Source of the DNA: Sporocytophaga sp.
GTDB taxonomy: Bacteria; Bacteroidota; Bacteroidia; Cytophagales; Cytophagaceae
Direction of reading: 5' to 3'
DNA: 64,000 nt
Assembly: GCA_024707265.1 (NCBI GenBank)
Contig: JANQAB010000008.1
Location: 248,001-312,000 of the forward strand
In this document: piece after piece, positions 18,779 through 29,715 of the stretch
Layout: every line of letters starts with the position of its first letter
Numbering within the stretch: position 1 is the first letter of the stretch
Made by a program: the position numbers and the translations under genes
The notes under the pieces: model-generated
Databases searched by the model: none
What the model saw: only the letters and a program-made list of their open reading frames with translations
Told to the model about the DNA's origin: nothing

Positions 18779-19282
18779 TTATCTGCCAAACAAGGAATCG
18801 TCTTTATCCGTTCTCGTTGAATCTTCTAATGCGTATTCTTTTCTTAAAGGAAAATAGCCCAGATCATCAACATTTAAAATTCTTTTCAGATTTGGATGTC
18901 CTTTAAACTGGATACCAAAAAAGTCATAGGTTTCTCTTTCCATCCAGTTTGCACCTGAGAAAACCGGAGTTGCAGAATCGATTACAGGATCATTTTTCGG
19001 AAAAAATGCCTTTAATCTGATTCTTTTATTTTTAGGTAAGTTATGCAAATGATAAACAGCCCCTAGAACTTCTTCCGGCGCTGTAAAGTGAACTCCTGTG
19101 ATATCTGTGAGAAACTGGAACTCAAGTTCCTGATCATTATAGACAAATCTGAGAATATCAAGTAGAGATTCTCTCTTAATTGTGAAGGTAAGTAAATTGT
19201 ATGGTTCTTCTACCTTGAGGATGGCGTCGCCGAACTTTTCAGTAAGTTTTTCCTGTATCCTCTGATGGGTTAGTTCTTCCAT
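18779..19282 (-). CDS. nuoC: NADH-quinone oxidoreductase subunit C
   Basis: A 167-aa peripheral-arm subunit of the 30-kDa family. The signature region ANWMERETYDFFGIQFKGHP followed by LKRILNVDDLGYFPLRKEY is complete. It abuts nuoB (one-base overlap) and nuoD. Confidence 0.95.
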   Translation of the reverse strand: MEELTHQRIQEKLTEKFGDAILKVEEPYNLLTFTIKRESLLDILRFVYNDQELEFQFLTDITGVHFTAPEEVLGAVYHLHNLPKNKRIRLKAFFPKNDPVIDSATPVFSGANWMERETYDFFGIQFKGHPNLKRILNVDDLGYFPLRKEYALEDSTRTDKDDSLFGR

Positions 19283-19819
19283 TATTCTATTCCGTAAGAA
19301 GCTAGTAATTGTTTGTATTCAGGAGTATTTCTTCTGTTAAGTGGTTCATTTTCCACCAGCTCCTGTATTTTCATAAGTCCGTCAAGTATCTGTTCAGGTC
19401 TTGGAGGGCATCCTGGAACATAAACGTCTACCGGAATGATCTTATCTATTCCTTGAAGTACACTGTAAGTATCAAATATTCCACCGCTTGAAGCACATGC
19501 TCCGACAGCCATTACCCACTTTGGTTCAGCCATTTGTTCATATACCTGACGTACGATTGGTCCCATCTTTTTTAGCGATTGTCCCCATCACCATCAGAAG
19601 GTCTGCCTGTCTTGGAGAAAAGCTAGGTCTTTCAGCACCGAATCTTGCGATATCGTAATGAGAGCCCATGGTAGCCATAAATTCAATACCGCAACAAGAA
19701 GTTGCAAATGGTAAAGGCCATACAGAATGCTTTCTCGCAAGGCCAACAGCTTTGTCTAAGCTTGTAGCAAAGAAGCCTGGTCCGTCAAAACCGGCAGGTG
19801 GATGAACTATATTTGCCAT
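19282..19819 (-). CDS. nuoB: NADH-quinone oxidoreductase subunit B (N2 cluster), frame interrupted once
   Basis: Two overlapping frames make a 178-aa subunit. The N-terminal frame holds [19 protein letters not shown] with the paired cysteines of cluster N2 and runs to MVMGTIAKK. The C-terminal frame resumes [18 protein letters not shown] and has [10 protein letters not shown] and [10 protein letters not shown] with the remaining ligands. The break is a run of six A on the coding strand (about 19565-19572); five would read [10 protein letters not shown]. All four cluster cysteines are present once joined. Confidence 0.92.
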
Positions 19820-19847
19820 AATTTAGAATGATTCTAATGTTGATAAT

Positions 19848-20228
19848 TTAATCCCATTCAAGGGCACCTTTCTTTATTATATAGACAAAGCCTATAATAA
19901 ATGCACCCATGAAAAGTAACATTTTAAGAAAATCGTCGATTCCTTTTTGGGCAAATTCTTTGAAATTTACAGCCCAAGGGTAGAAGAAGATCACTTCAAC
20001 ATCAAACAGGACGAAGAGTGTAGCAACCAGGAAATACTTGATGGAGAATTGCATTCTGGCGTTGCCGACAGAGTCAATTCCACTTTCAAATGTTTCGGTT
20101 TTATGTTTGGTAGTTATTTTGGGACCAAGAATGTAGCTGGCTAGAAGACTGACGCTGACGAATCCAGCGGCGACCAGAAATTGAATTGCAATTGGGAAAT
20201 AAGGACTGGATAATATTTCTTCCTTCAT
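19848..20228 (-). CDS. nuoA: NADH-quinone oxidoreductase subunit A
   Basis: A 126-aa three-helix membrane subunit, first gene of the nuo cluster. KTETFESGIDSVGNARMQFS is the conserved quinone-site loop and LFVLFDVEVIFFYPWA the conserved acidic second helix. The remaining thirteen subunits follow on the same strand with short gaps or overlaps, implying a polycistronic transcript starting in the 20229-20589 gap. Confidence 0.95.
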   Translation of the reverse strand: MKEEILSSPYFPIAIQFLVAAGFVSVSLLASYILGPKITTKHKTETFESGIDSVGNARMQFSIKYFLVATLFVLFDVEVIFFYPWAVNFKEFAQKGIDDFLKMLLFMGAFIIGFVYIIKKGALEWD

Positions 20229-20589
20229 ACTTCTTTTTTAATTGGTTTTAATCTCATTTTGTCGAATGAAATTGTAATTCTTAAAGGACAGATTGTAACT
20301 AGTAACGAGATTTTGTTGATGTTTATGAAAAAAACAAGATCTACAATAGTTTTATTCTTCATAAGATACAGCGTAAAATTATACAATTTCTTTCACAAAA
20401 AAACATTTTGCACAAATTTTTGGCACACCTCCTATTACAGGAAAAAATCCTAAATAGTTTCAGAGAATAAATAATTCACGAATTTATTCTGGGATAATTT
20501 ATATATACATATTTTTGTATTCCGACTTCCTTAAATCAGGTGAGTTGTCCAGAGAATGTATATGTACTAAATATCATTCTCTATCATTT
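20229..20589. other. Divergent intergenic region (nuo operon and CNNM/CBS gene)
   Basis: About 360 bp of AT-rich DNA between two divergent transcription units. It must hold the nuo promoter, but I find no exact TAnnTTTG element on the minus strand and no hairpin of note. An open TTG-started extension of the plus-strand gene reaches into it (from 20515) and is judged unlikely to be translated. Confidence 0.6.
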
Positions 20590-21906
20590 ATGCTATTAGA
20601 TGTTTTCTATACCTTATTACTTGTTTTTTTAAACGGTTTTTTCGTTGCCGCTGAATTTGCAATTGTTAAAGTCCGGTCTTCTCAATTGGAAGTGAAGGCT
20701 GCCGGAGGAAATAAAACAGCGGACCTCTCCTTGAATATTCTCAAAAACCTGGATGGTTACCTGTCTGCCACTCAGCTTGGAATTACTCTTGCAAGTCTTG
20801 GTCTCGGTTGGATTGGCGAGAGCGTTGTTACGAGAATTATCCTGAATATAATTGAGTTTCTGGGATATGAAATTAACGCTGATCTTTTACATAAAATTGC
20901 TTTAGTACTTTCTTTTGGAATTATTACTGTTTTACACATTGTTTTCGGTGAACTTGCCCCTAAGTCCATCGCAATACAAAAACCGGAAGAAACCACATTA
21001 TCATTATCTTATCCTTTAAGGTTTTTTTATATTGTATTTAAACCTCTGATCTGGGTTTTAAACGGGTTTGCATCAGTTATATTAAGAATGTTAGGCTTTA
21101 ACATGTCTGATATTCATGAAATTCATTCTGCTGAAGAACTTCAATTGATTTTGGACCAAGGGAAAGTTTCAGGTGCAATACAGCCAAGCGCTCATGAGCT
21201 GATTAAAAATGTGTTCAGCTTTAACCTTATTACTGCAAGGCAAATAATGGTGCCCAGGACTAGTATCAATGCTATAGACGAGGACACTTCTCCTGAAGAG
21301 ATTTTGGATAAGGTCATTAATGAAGGCTATTCAAGAATGCCTGTTTATCGGGAAACTATTGATAATATCATTGGTCTTGTATATACTAAAGACCTGCTCA
21401 AAATGATCAACAAAAAGGAAGATATTAACCTTCAGAAGGTAATAAATCCTCCCTATTTTATACCTCAGACCAAAAAAATCAGTGAGCTTCTAAAGGAATT
21501 GCAGGAGAAGCACCTTCACATGGCCATAGTTACCGATGAGTTTGGTGGTGTTGCCGGTATTGTGACCATTGAGGATATTCTTGAAGAACTTGTAGGAGAA
21601 ATTCAGGATGAGCATGACGAGGAAGCTCCTTTTGTGGAAAAGACCAATGAAGAAGAATTTGTAGTTAATGCTCTTTCTACTATAGAAGATGTTAATGAGT
21701 ATTTGCCTATTCCTTTGCCTAAAAGCGGAGATTACGATACTGTTGCAGGCCTTGTAAATAAGGTCTTCGGAAGAATTCCGGATCTTAGCGAAAAGATTAA
21801 ATTTGAAAGATACGAAATTTCAATTTTGAAAAAATCCAAACAGAGTGTATTGGTAGTAAAAATGAACCTGCTTGAGGAGGCACCTGAAGATAATGAGGAA
21901 AAATAA
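20590..21906 (+). CDS. CNNM/CBS/CorC transporter-domain membrane protein (hemolysin-like)
   Basis: A 438-aa protein from the chosen ATG at 20590, where a hydrophobic helix starts (MLLDVFYTLLLVFLNGFFVA). A TTG 75 bp upstream would add 25 non-conserved residues. The N-terminal CNNM (DUF21) domain has AEFAIVKVRSSQLE and SATQLGITLASLGLGWIGE. A CBS pair follows (MVPRTSINAIDED... and HLHMAIVTDEFGGVAGIVT), and then a C-terminal CorC/HlyC domain ending in KMNLLEEAPEDNEEK. The family is tied to Mg2+/Co2+ homeostasis; 'hemolysin' is a legacy label. The next gene's ATG overlaps its last 14 bases, so the two are probably co-translated. Confidence 0.9.
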   Translation: MLLDVFYTLLLVFLNGFFVAAEFAIVKVRSSQLEVKAAGGNKTADLSLNILKNLDGYLSATQLGITLASLGLGWIGESVVTRIILNIIEFLGYEINADLLHKIALVLSFGIITVLHIVFGELAPKSIAIQKPEETTLSLSYPLRFFYIVFKPLIWVLNGFASVILRMLGFNMSDIHEIHSAEELQLILDQGKVSGAIQPSAHELIKNVFSFNLITARQIMVPRTSINAIDEDTSPEEILDKVINEGYSRMPVYRETIDNIIGLVYTKDLLKMINKKEDINLQKVINPPYFIPQTKKISELLKELQEKHLHMAIVTDEFGGVAGIVTIEDILEELVGEIQDEHDEEAPFVEKTNEEEFVVNALSTIEDVNEYLPIPLPKSGDYDTVAGLVNKVFGRIPDLSEKIKFERYEISILKKSKQSVLVVKMNLLEEAPEDNEEK

Positions 21907-24756
21907 CGCATTCCGGAGAATCGTTATATTTTTATTTTTTTCTTTACCATAATTTCGAATGCTGTCTATGCTCAATATGTAGAAACCGGGCAGGACCCTT
22001 CACGGCTCAGGTGGAAACAAATAGTAACAAAGAATTTTCAGATTATCTATCCCTCAGAAATTGAAGAAGAGGCTTTAAGAACTTCCCGTTCTTTGGAGAA
22101 GGTCTATTTATATGTTTCTTACAGTCTCAATCATGAACCTAAAAAAATATCTGTTATTCTTCATCCACAGTCAAGCGTATCTAATGCATTTGTAGTCTGG
22201 GCTCCAAAGAGGGTAGAGTTTTATACTATTCCTGATCAGGATATCTATCCGCAAAACTGGATAGATCAGTTGGCAATACATGAATTCCGGCATGTTGTGC
22301 AGCTTGATAAACTGAATCAGGGCCTCACAAAGATTTTATATTTCCTGCTTGGGCAGCAGGCAATAGGTGCAGTTACCGGGCTTTATCTGCCTCTCTGGTT
22401 TCTGGAAGGGGATGCTGTGGTTACGGAAACTACATTGTCTCATACAGGAAGGGGCAGGTTGCCTGAATTTACCATGCCTTTGAGAGCACAAGTACTGCAA
22501 AGAAAAATTTACAGCTATGAGAAGGCATATTTCGGTTCATTCCGTGATTTTGTTCCTAACTACTATTATCTGGGATACCAACTTGTAGGATATACCAGAA
22601 ACAGATATTCTTCGGAAGTATGGAGCAAATCAATGGACAATGCAGCAAGAAGACCTTATAACCCTATGCCATTCAATCAGGGAATTAAAAGATCTACAGG
22701 ATTATCTAAGTGGAAGCTTTATGATTCCTGCATGTATTTTTTGCATAATCAATGGAGGCTTCAGCGAGATTCAACCATATTTTCAGATTTGGTGGATACG
22801 ATACATTTTAATGCCTCCAAAACTTTTACAAGCTACCGTTTTCCTCAATACCTATCTGATGAAAAGGTTATAGCTCTAAAGTCTGGTCTTGGAGATATTC
22901 AGCAATATGTGTTGACAGGGCCTGGGAATAAAGAGAAAACCATATTTGTGCCAGGTTATTTTAATCCTCAGATGCTTTCTGCATCTCATAATAAAATCGT
23001 TTGGGCTGAATATGGTTTTGACAAAAGATGGAGTAATAGAATTTATTCCAATCTCATTGTTTTTAATGCTGATAAAAGAAGAAATCAAAGGCAGAAACTT
23101 ACCCGGAATAAACATCTCTTTGCACCTGCCTTCTCGAAGGATGGGAGCATGATTGCTGCTGTTGAATCAAAAGAAAACGGAAAGTATTGTATCTCTCTCT
23201 TTGAAACTCAGTCGGGCAAACTTTTAAAAGAAATATATCATCCTGAAAACGATTATCCGATAATGCCTTCATGGAACAATGATGGGAGTAGGCTCTATGT
23301 AATTATGCTGGATGACGATGGCAAAAGGATTGATGAAATATCAATCAGTAATTCTGAAATCAAAACAGTTTTCAGATCAGGATATAAAGATATCTCGCAA
23401 CCTGTGGTATCATCAGATCATATTTTTTTCAGGAGTGTTTATTCCGGAATAGACAATATTTATGCCTTTCGTTTTAAAGATTCATCGGTATATCAGGTTA
23501 CATCAGTACATTATGGAGCATTTGATCCTTGTTTAAATAGAAGTCAGGATACCCTACTGTTTTCGAGCTATACAGCAAATGGATATCAGATATCTGGTAT
23601 TCCTCTTGATACTGCAAATTGGATAAGTATGAGCGATATTAAAGATCAATCAGTAAAGCTTTATCCGGAATTGGTTAAGCAGGAATTAGGTATTCCTCTA
23701 CCTGTTTTAAATACAGATACAGCTGCAGAAAGATCAATTATTAAAAGATATAGAAAAGGCACACACTTGTTCTATCTGCACAGCTGGGCGCCTCTTTACA
23801 TCAATACCAATACCTATGAAGTAAATTCAGGTGTAACATTGTTTTCCCAGAATAAATTGAGCACAGCTATTAGCAAATTAGCATATCTATACAATTATAG
23901 TGACAGGACAGGCACTACAGAAGGCTCATTTACTTATAAAGGTTGGTTTCCTGTTTTGTCCTTAGCAGCTTCACGAGGGCGGAGGCTAGGGCTCGATACT
24001 ACCGGTAATGATGCTATATTTAAATTTCAGGAAGACAAACTTACTTTGTCTGTTTCTGTACCATTGAATTTGACAAGAGGTAAATATGGTCAGGGAATCA
24101 CTTCTTCAATATATAATCATACTTCCAACTATACCGGAAATAATGAAACACCTGCATATTTTAGGACAGGGGTTAGAAATATTTTTGAATATGACCTTAG
24201 AGGATTTAGATATCTGAAAATGGCCCCCAGGGACCTATTTCCCCGATGGGGGCAAATATTCAGATTAAACTTTCGGCAATCTCCATTTGGTAAATTTGAC
24301 TATGGCAATTCTTTTGTAGGCCAGGCAGCTCTGTTATTTCCGGGCATATTAAAACATCACAGTTTCAGAATTGACTTTGGAAGTCAAATAAATGAAAATG
24401 GCAGATATATATTTTCAAACTACCTTTTATATCCTCGAGGTCATTTTAGTCAGGTGAACCAAAAGTTTTCACGAATTATTACAGAATATCGGTTTCCTCT
24501 TTGTTATCCCGATTGGAAGGTAGGACCAATTCTTTATTTAAAAAGAATAAAGGGGCTATTATTTTATGACTATGGGGAAGGGAGAAATAAAGGAAATTTA
24601 AGATACTATAAATCTACCGGAGTTGAACTAACCGGAGATATGCATTTATTTAATTTTGTTGCACCAATCGAATTAGGAGCCAGAGGAATTTACTTCCCGC
24701 ATGATCAGAATTTTAGTGTCGAATTTTTATTCAATATAAATTTTTCAGCTCTTTAA
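21893..24756 (+). CDS. HEFRH-motif / beta-propeller / outer-membrane barrel protein, frame interrupted in the signal peptide
   Basis: The longest open part starts only at a TTG at 22093, but upstream DNA encodes MRKNNAFRRIVIFLFF and, in the next frame, FTIISNAVYAQYVETGQDP: a complete signal peptide broken at a run of seven T near 21936 (eight would join it). The joined protein is 954 aa. After the signal come a peptidase-like domain with AIHEFRHVVQL (an HExxH zinc motif) and, about 30 residues on, WFLEGDAVVTET, where a Glu could be the third ligand; then TolB/WD40-like repeats (FSKDGSMIAAVES, SWNNDGSRLYVI); then about 350 residues of alternating strands ending in FNINFSAL, typical of an outer-membrane barrel. 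Function is not known to me. Confidence 0.75.
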
Positions 24757-24908
24757 TTTAAGTTATTGATTTTTAAGTTTTTTTTGATTTATGGGATCCA
24801 ATTATTAAACTTTTTATCGATTTTTTACTGTTTTTGTGTGACTTTTTTAATAAAAAATAGTAATTATACAAACAATTAATTCTTTCAATTAAAATCGTTT
24901 TTTGCCAC

Positions 24909-25403
24909 ATGCACAAATTTTCTGTTAGATTGATCGTATTGGTAGTTCTACCTTTTCTTTTTTCATTCAGAAATTCAGAAGTAATAACTGGGGAAAAATT
25001 AACCGCAGCAGATACTTCGGCATTATTTGTTTGTACTGTTGATGATAAACCAATGGTAATTAAGAATATTAATGCTTATATGAGAACAGTGACAGGTGGT
25101 TACCGTCAATTATCATTGAGCAATGATAGATTCAGTAAATTTTTTCTTATAAAGCCAGAAGTAGCTGAAATAAAACTAGGAGCAAACACATTAAGACAAG
25201 TTGTCATTCATTATACCGATCCTGCAAACTTAAATCTGTACAAACCTCTTTCAGGTGTATTAAAAATTAAAGTACTCGATGAGAATAAAAAAGTACTTTC
25301 CGGTGAATTTGAAATGGAATTGACTTGTAAAAATAATCCTTCCAAAAAGATTAAGATCAAAAACGGTAAATTGATCAATATCCCTATAGTTTACCTGCAA
25401 TAG
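24909..25403 (+). CDS. Secreted or periplasmic protein of unknown function
   Basis: A 164-aa protein. The N-terminus MHKFSVRLIVLVVLPFLFSF looks like a signal peptide or anchor. The mature part is mostly beta-prone with a basic C-terminus (KNNPSKKIKIKNGK). A single cysteine pair (Cys at FVCTVDD and LTCKNN) could form a disulfide. I do not recognise the family. It is separated by about 150 bp from the barrel protein upstream and by 127 bp from the glucosidase downstream, so probably has its own promoter; none is clear. Confidence 0.6.
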   Translation: MHKFSVRLIVLVVLPFLFSFRNSEVITGEKLTAADTSALFVCTVDDKPMVIKNINAYMRTVTGGYRQLSLSNDRFSKFFLIKPEVAEIKLGANTLRQVVIHYTDPANLNLYKPLSGVLKIKVLDENKKVLSGEFEMELTCKNNPSKKIKIKNGKLINIPIVYLQ

Positions 25404-25530
25404 AAGATCGAGGCAAATAGTAGCCAGCTTTATTTATTATTTTCTTGCAATTTATCATCTGTCCTCCTTGTATAATCGTTACAGGAGTATTAAAATCTTT
25501 TTTTATATTTAAAGAAAAATGTTTTGAGGG

Positions 25531-28200
25531 ATGACAAATTTTGAAAAAGAGAGAGTAAATATTACGAGAAGTAATCGCGGGTGGAAAAAATGGGGACCTT
25601 ATTTATCCGAAAGGCAATGGGGAACAGTAAGAGAAGATTACAGTCCTTTTGGTTCAGCTTGGGAATATTTTTCATTTGATCAGTCACGTCACAGAGCATA
25701 CAGGTGGGGAGAGGATGGAATATCAGGAATTTGTGATTATAAGCAGCTTCTCTGTTTTTCAGTCGCAATGTGGAACGAAAAAGACCCCTTCATAAAGGAT
25801 AAACTTTTCGGTCTTACCGGAAACCAGGGAAATCATGGTGAGGATGTAAAAGAGGTTTATTATTACCTCGATAGTACGCCTACACATTCCTACATGAAAT
25901 TTTTATACAAGTACCCTCAGACTGAATTCCCATACTCTAATTTAATACTTGAAAATAAAGTCAGAGGAAAGCTGGATCCGGAATATGAATTGATGGATAC
26001 CGGTGTATTTGATGAAGATAGATATTTTGATGTATATACTGAATACGCTAAAGCAGATATGGAAGATATGTGCATTCGTATTACAGTTCATAATAGAGGC
26101 CCGGAAACATCTACAATACACCTGCTACCAACTATATGGTTCAGAAATTTCTGGTCATTTTTAGAAGAACCTTACAGACCTTCAATTTCTGCAGATAAAA
26201 ATAAATCACTATTAGTTGAGCATAAAGACTGGGGATTGTATAATCTTTATTACGAAGGTAAGCCTGATTTACTGTTTTGTGATAATGAAACCAATCATGA
26301 GTTAGTATATGGGCACGCTCCGACTGAAGGATATTGGAAAGACGGTATCAATTTCCATGTAGTAAATGGAAAACCAACCGTAAATCCAGAGTTAACGGGC
26401 ACTAAGGCGGCATTGCGATATGCGTTGACCATAGAACCAGGACAATCTAAAGAAATCCGACTAAGACTTAGTGATCAGCCTGTTCAGGATGCATTTGAAG
26501 ATTTCGAATTTATATTCAGATCAAGAATCAAAGAAGCTGATGTTTTTTATGATGAACTAGCAGAAGGCATCACTGATCCTGATTTAAAAAGTATACAGCG
26601 TCAGGCGTTTGCAGGAACGCTTATCTCCAAACAGTTTTATTATTTCGATGTGTCCTTGTGGTTGAAGGGGGATCCTGGATCTACACCACCACCGGAAAGA
26701 CTTCATGGTAGGAATAAAGACTGGATGCACCTGAACAACATGGAAATTATTTCCATGCCTGATAAATGGGAATATCCATGGTATGCAGCCTGGGATCTTG
26801 CATTTCATTGTATAACTATTGCAATGGTGGATCCTGACTTTGCCAAACGTCAGCTCATTCTCTTGTTAAGAGAATGGTATATGCATCCGAATGGGCAAAT
26901 ACCTGCATATGAATGGAGCTTCAACGATGTTAACCCTCCTGTACATGCCTGGGCTTGTTGGAGGGTTTATGAAATAGAAAGAGATTTCTTCGGAAAAGGT
27001 GATATTAACTACCTTGAAAGAGTATTTCACAAACTTATGCTCAACTTCACCTGGTGGGTAAACCGCAAAGACAGTGAAGGTCATAACATATTTGAAGGAG
27101 GCTTCTTAGGCTTGGATAATATTGGTGTCTTTGACAGAAGTAGCCCATTGCCGACAGGTGGGAAAATTGAGCAGGCAGATGCAACAAGCTGGATGGCTAT
27201 GTATTCTCTGAATATGCTAAGGATTTCTCTTGAGCTGAGTAAGAACAACTCTTCTTATGAAGATACTGCTTCAAAGTTTCTTGAGCATTTCCTATACATT
27301 ACGGGTGCCATTGTAAATCTGAATGGTTCTAAATACAGTCTTTGGGATGAAGGGGATGAGTTTTTCTATGATGTGTTAAATCTTCATAACGGACAGTTCA
27401 TTCCTATGAAGATTAGGTCCATGGTTGGCTTGATTCCGATATTTGCGGTTGAAACGCTGGAACCTGAAATAATTGAAAAGTTCCCGCATTTCAGCAGAAG
27501 ACTTGAGTGGTTCCTAAATTACAGACCAGAACTTGCAAAACTGGTGTCCAGAAGAGAGATAGAGCATGAAGGGGTTAGAAGAAGATTTTCACTTATAAGG
27601 CAAAATAAATTGAAGGCCATTTTGAAGAGAATGCTAGATCCTAATGAATTTCTCAGTGATTATGGTATCAGAGCGCTTTCAAAGTTTCATAAAGACAATC
27701 CATACGAATTCCCTACCAAGGATCACGTTTACAGCGTTACCTATAACCCAGGAGAGTCGGAAAGTGGAATGTTTGGAGGGAATTCTAACTGGAGAGGTCC
27801 GATATGGTTCCCTGTAAACTATCTTATCATTGAATCGCTGATGAAATTTTACAATTATTACGGAGATGAAGTGCAGGTTGAATGTCCTACCGGTTCAGGA
27901 GTAATGATGAACCTCAAGGAAGTTGCCGAAGAGATAAGCCGTCGTCTTGTAAAAATATTTCAGAGGGATGAAAACGGGAGTCGTCCCGTTTATGGTGCAG
28001 ATGAAAAATTCAGCAAAGATCCGCATTTTAAAGATTATATCCTGTTCTATGAGTATTTCCATGGCGATAATGGAAGAGGGATCGGAGCATCTCATCAGAC
28101 AGGATGGACAGGTTTGGTTGCTGCATTGTTAAATACAAGATTTAAAGAGAAAAAAACTGCAAAAGGCAGTGTGAAAACTGCATCTGCAAAAAATACTTGA
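25531..28200 (+). CDS. GH63-like glucosidase (MGH1-like glycoside hydrolase)
   Basis: An 889-aa protein with no signal peptide, so cytoplasmic. The N-terminal beta-rich half ([20 protein letters not shown]) is followed by an (alpha/alpha)6-barrel with [24 protein letters not shown] and [20 protein letters not shown], the acidic-residue segments expected at a GH63 active site, then [18 protein letters not shown] and [10 protein letters not shown] near the end. GH63 enzymes remove glucose from alpha-linked oligosaccharides; bacterial members often act on mannosylglycerate, glucosylglycerate or related compatible solutes. Substrate is not determinable from this sequence. mltG follows after 18 bp. 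Confidence 0.82.
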   Translation: MTNFEKERVNITRSNRGWKKWGPYLSERQWGTVREDYSPFGSAWEYFSFDQSRHRAYRWGEDGISGICDYKQLLCFSVAMWNEKDPFIKDKLFGLTGNQGNHGEDVKEVYYYLDSTPTHSYMKFLYKYPQTEFPYSNLILENKVRGKLDPEYELMDTGVFDEDRYFDVYTEYAKADMEDMCIRITVHNRGPETSTIHLLPTIWFRNFWSFLEEPYRPSISADKNKSLLVEHKDWGLYNLYYEGKPDLLFCDNETNHELVYGHAPTEGYWKDGINFHVVNGKPTVNPELTGTKAALRYALTIEPGQSKEIRLRLSDQPVQDAFEDFEFIFRSRIKEADVFYDELAEGITDPDLKSIQRQAFAGTLISKQFYYFDVSLWLKGDPGSTPPPERLHGRNKDWMHLNNMEIISMPDKWEYPWYAAWDLAFHCITIAMVDPDFAKRQLILLLREWYMHPNGQIPAYEWSFNDVNPPVHAWACWRVYEIERDFFGKGDINYLERVFHKLMLNFTWWVNRKDSEGHNIFEGGFLGLDNIGVFDRSSPLPTGGKIEQADATSWMAMYSLNMLRISLELSKNNSSYEDTASKFLEHFLYITGAIVNLNGSKYSLWDEGDEFFYDVLNLHNGQFIPMKIRSMVGLIPIFAVETLEPEIIEKFPHFSRRLEWFLNYRPELAKLVSRREIEHEGVRRRFSLIRQNKLKAILKRMLDPNEFLSDYGIRALSKFHKDNPYEFPTKDHVYSVTYNPGESESGMFGGNSNWRGPIWFPVNYLIIESLMKFYNYYGDEVQVECPTGSGVMMNLKEVAEEISRRLVKIFQRDENGSRPVYGADEKFSKDPHFKDYILFYEYFHGDNGRGIGASHQTGWTGLVAALLNTRFKEKKTAKGSVKTASAKNT

Positions 28201-28218
28201 TTGCTGTTTATTTGATTA

Positions 28219-29281
28219 ATGGCAAAGAAGAAAAAGATAAAAAGAAGCTATAATGCAGAGTCTCATGGCATATCATTTAAATGGTATGCCTGGGGAACTC
28301 TGGCTTTAGCCATTGTGGTCCTGTATTATGTTTTCCTTTTTCCGAATTTCAAATCCCGCTCTCAAAAATTCTATTACTATCTTCCTGGGAGGGCGTCTTC
28401 ACATTACCTGGCAGATTTACTTAATGAAGAAAATGTATTAAAGTCATCCTTGACATTTAAGCTTGCTGCAACTCTCTTTGATGTAAATGCTGACGAAGGT
28501 CTTTATGAATTCAAAAAGGACTGGAATAACCTTCAGATCCTTTTTTTATCTGAAAGGAAAACCTGCAAAAGAAGCGATGACAATTAATATTCCGGTAATA
28601 AGAAGTCGCAAGAAATTAATCAATCTTTTGTCTAAGGAAATAGGAGTAGAAACTGATTCTTTAAAAGCTGCTCTGAAAAATTCATTGTATTTAAAAGAGC
28701 TTTCAGGACTGGATAATGAAGCATTTTACAGTGTATTTTTACCTGGAGAATTAAAGGTCTATAAAACATGCAACAGCTATCAATTGATAGACTTTGCCTA
28801 CAGTAGGTATGAGCAGTTCTGGAATAACTGGAGGGCAGAGAAAGCCGAAGCGGCAGGGTTAATGCCTGAAGAAGTTGTAATTTTATCTTCTATAGTTTAT
28901 TCTGAATCAAAACTAAAAGAAGAAATGCCCATGATTGCGGGTCTCTATATTAACAGATTGAATAATAATATGAGACTGGAATCTGACCCTACTGTTGTAT
29001 TTGCTCATAATAGATTCAATATGCGAAGAGTCTTTAACAAGCATAAACAGGTAAAATCGAAATATAATACTTATAGAAACAAAGGCTTGCCTCCCGGGCC
29101 GATAAGCACAATACCACTATATGTTATAGATTCTGTGCTTAACTTTGTGCCTCATCGATTCATCTATTTTTGTGCTAAAGATGATATGTCGGGATGTCAT
29201 GTATTTGCGGAGACTTTCGATGAACATAAGAAAAATGCCATCTTATATCAAAAAAAACTTGACAGCCTGAAGATAAAATAA
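28219..29281 (+). CDS. mltG: Endolytic murein transglycosylase (YceG/MltG), frame interrupted once
   Basis: Two overlapping frames form one 353-aa protein. A basic N-terminal tail (MAKKKKIKRSYN), one membrane helix (about 25-45, WYAWGTLALAIVVLYYVFLF), a LysM-like region, then the catalytic YceG domain with ILSSIVYSES carrying the conserved Glu, AGLYINRLNNNMRLESDPT and GLPPGPISTI follow. The first frame derails at a run of seven T (28540-28546); with six it reads LQILFYLKGKPAKEAM and continues. The family cleaves nascent glycan strands and limits their length. A strong terminator begins at the stop codon. Confidence 0.88.
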
Positions 29282-29320
29282 AAAGTGCTGAAGGAATTTT
29301 ATATCACCTTCAGCACTTTT
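29281..29320. terminator. Intrinsic terminator with 14-bp perfect stem, bidirectional
   Basis: 29281-29294 pairs perfectly with 29307-29320 around a 12-base loop, with A/T runs on either side. It ends mltG (plus) and the small minus-strand gene that stops at 29340. Confidence 0.85.
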
Positions 29321-29339
29321 AGCTTTTAATTGATATAAT

Positions 29340-29571
29340 TTATTTGCTTACCGGTTCAGAAATAGGAACCATTGTCAATATTTCCATCAAACCATCACTG
29401 ATCATTCCTTTTACTTCTTCAGGCGATTTACCTAATCTATCAGTAAGTTTTTCAATAAGTATTTCTTCTTTGGAAATCAAATTCCTTTTTCTCACGTTGG
29501 GACATCCTGATTTTCCTAACAGCTTTGTTGATATGTCCTTGTACCTGTCTTAAATATCTTGACTTTTTCAT
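29340..29571 (-). CDS. Small conserved-looking basic protein, frame interrupted once
   Basis: The minus strand reads MKKSRYLRQVQGHINKAVRK to MSQREK, then shifts at a run of five A (about 29491-29495). In the next frame it continues NLISKEEILIEKLTDRLG, KSPEEVKGMISDGLMEIL and ends EPVSK. With four A the ORF is 76 codons from an ATG to a stop placed 20 bp before the shared terminator. The coherent helical text on both sides of the join argues for a real gene. I do not recognise the family. Confidence 0.5.
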
Positions 29572-29715
29572 AAAAGTATAATTAAAGTTTTCTAATCATT
29601 TTAAAAATGTATTCCAATAACAGCATTCGCTGTAATTTGTTGTCCATGAATGGAAAATTTGCTGATTAATTTTATTTTGCATCCTTTATAATTATAACCA
29701 ATAGAACTCTCAATT

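Noticed and set aside
29344-29553. Plus-strand 69-aa ORF
   Set aside because: No homology-like text and it opposes the coherent minus-strand small gene that ends at the shared terminator.
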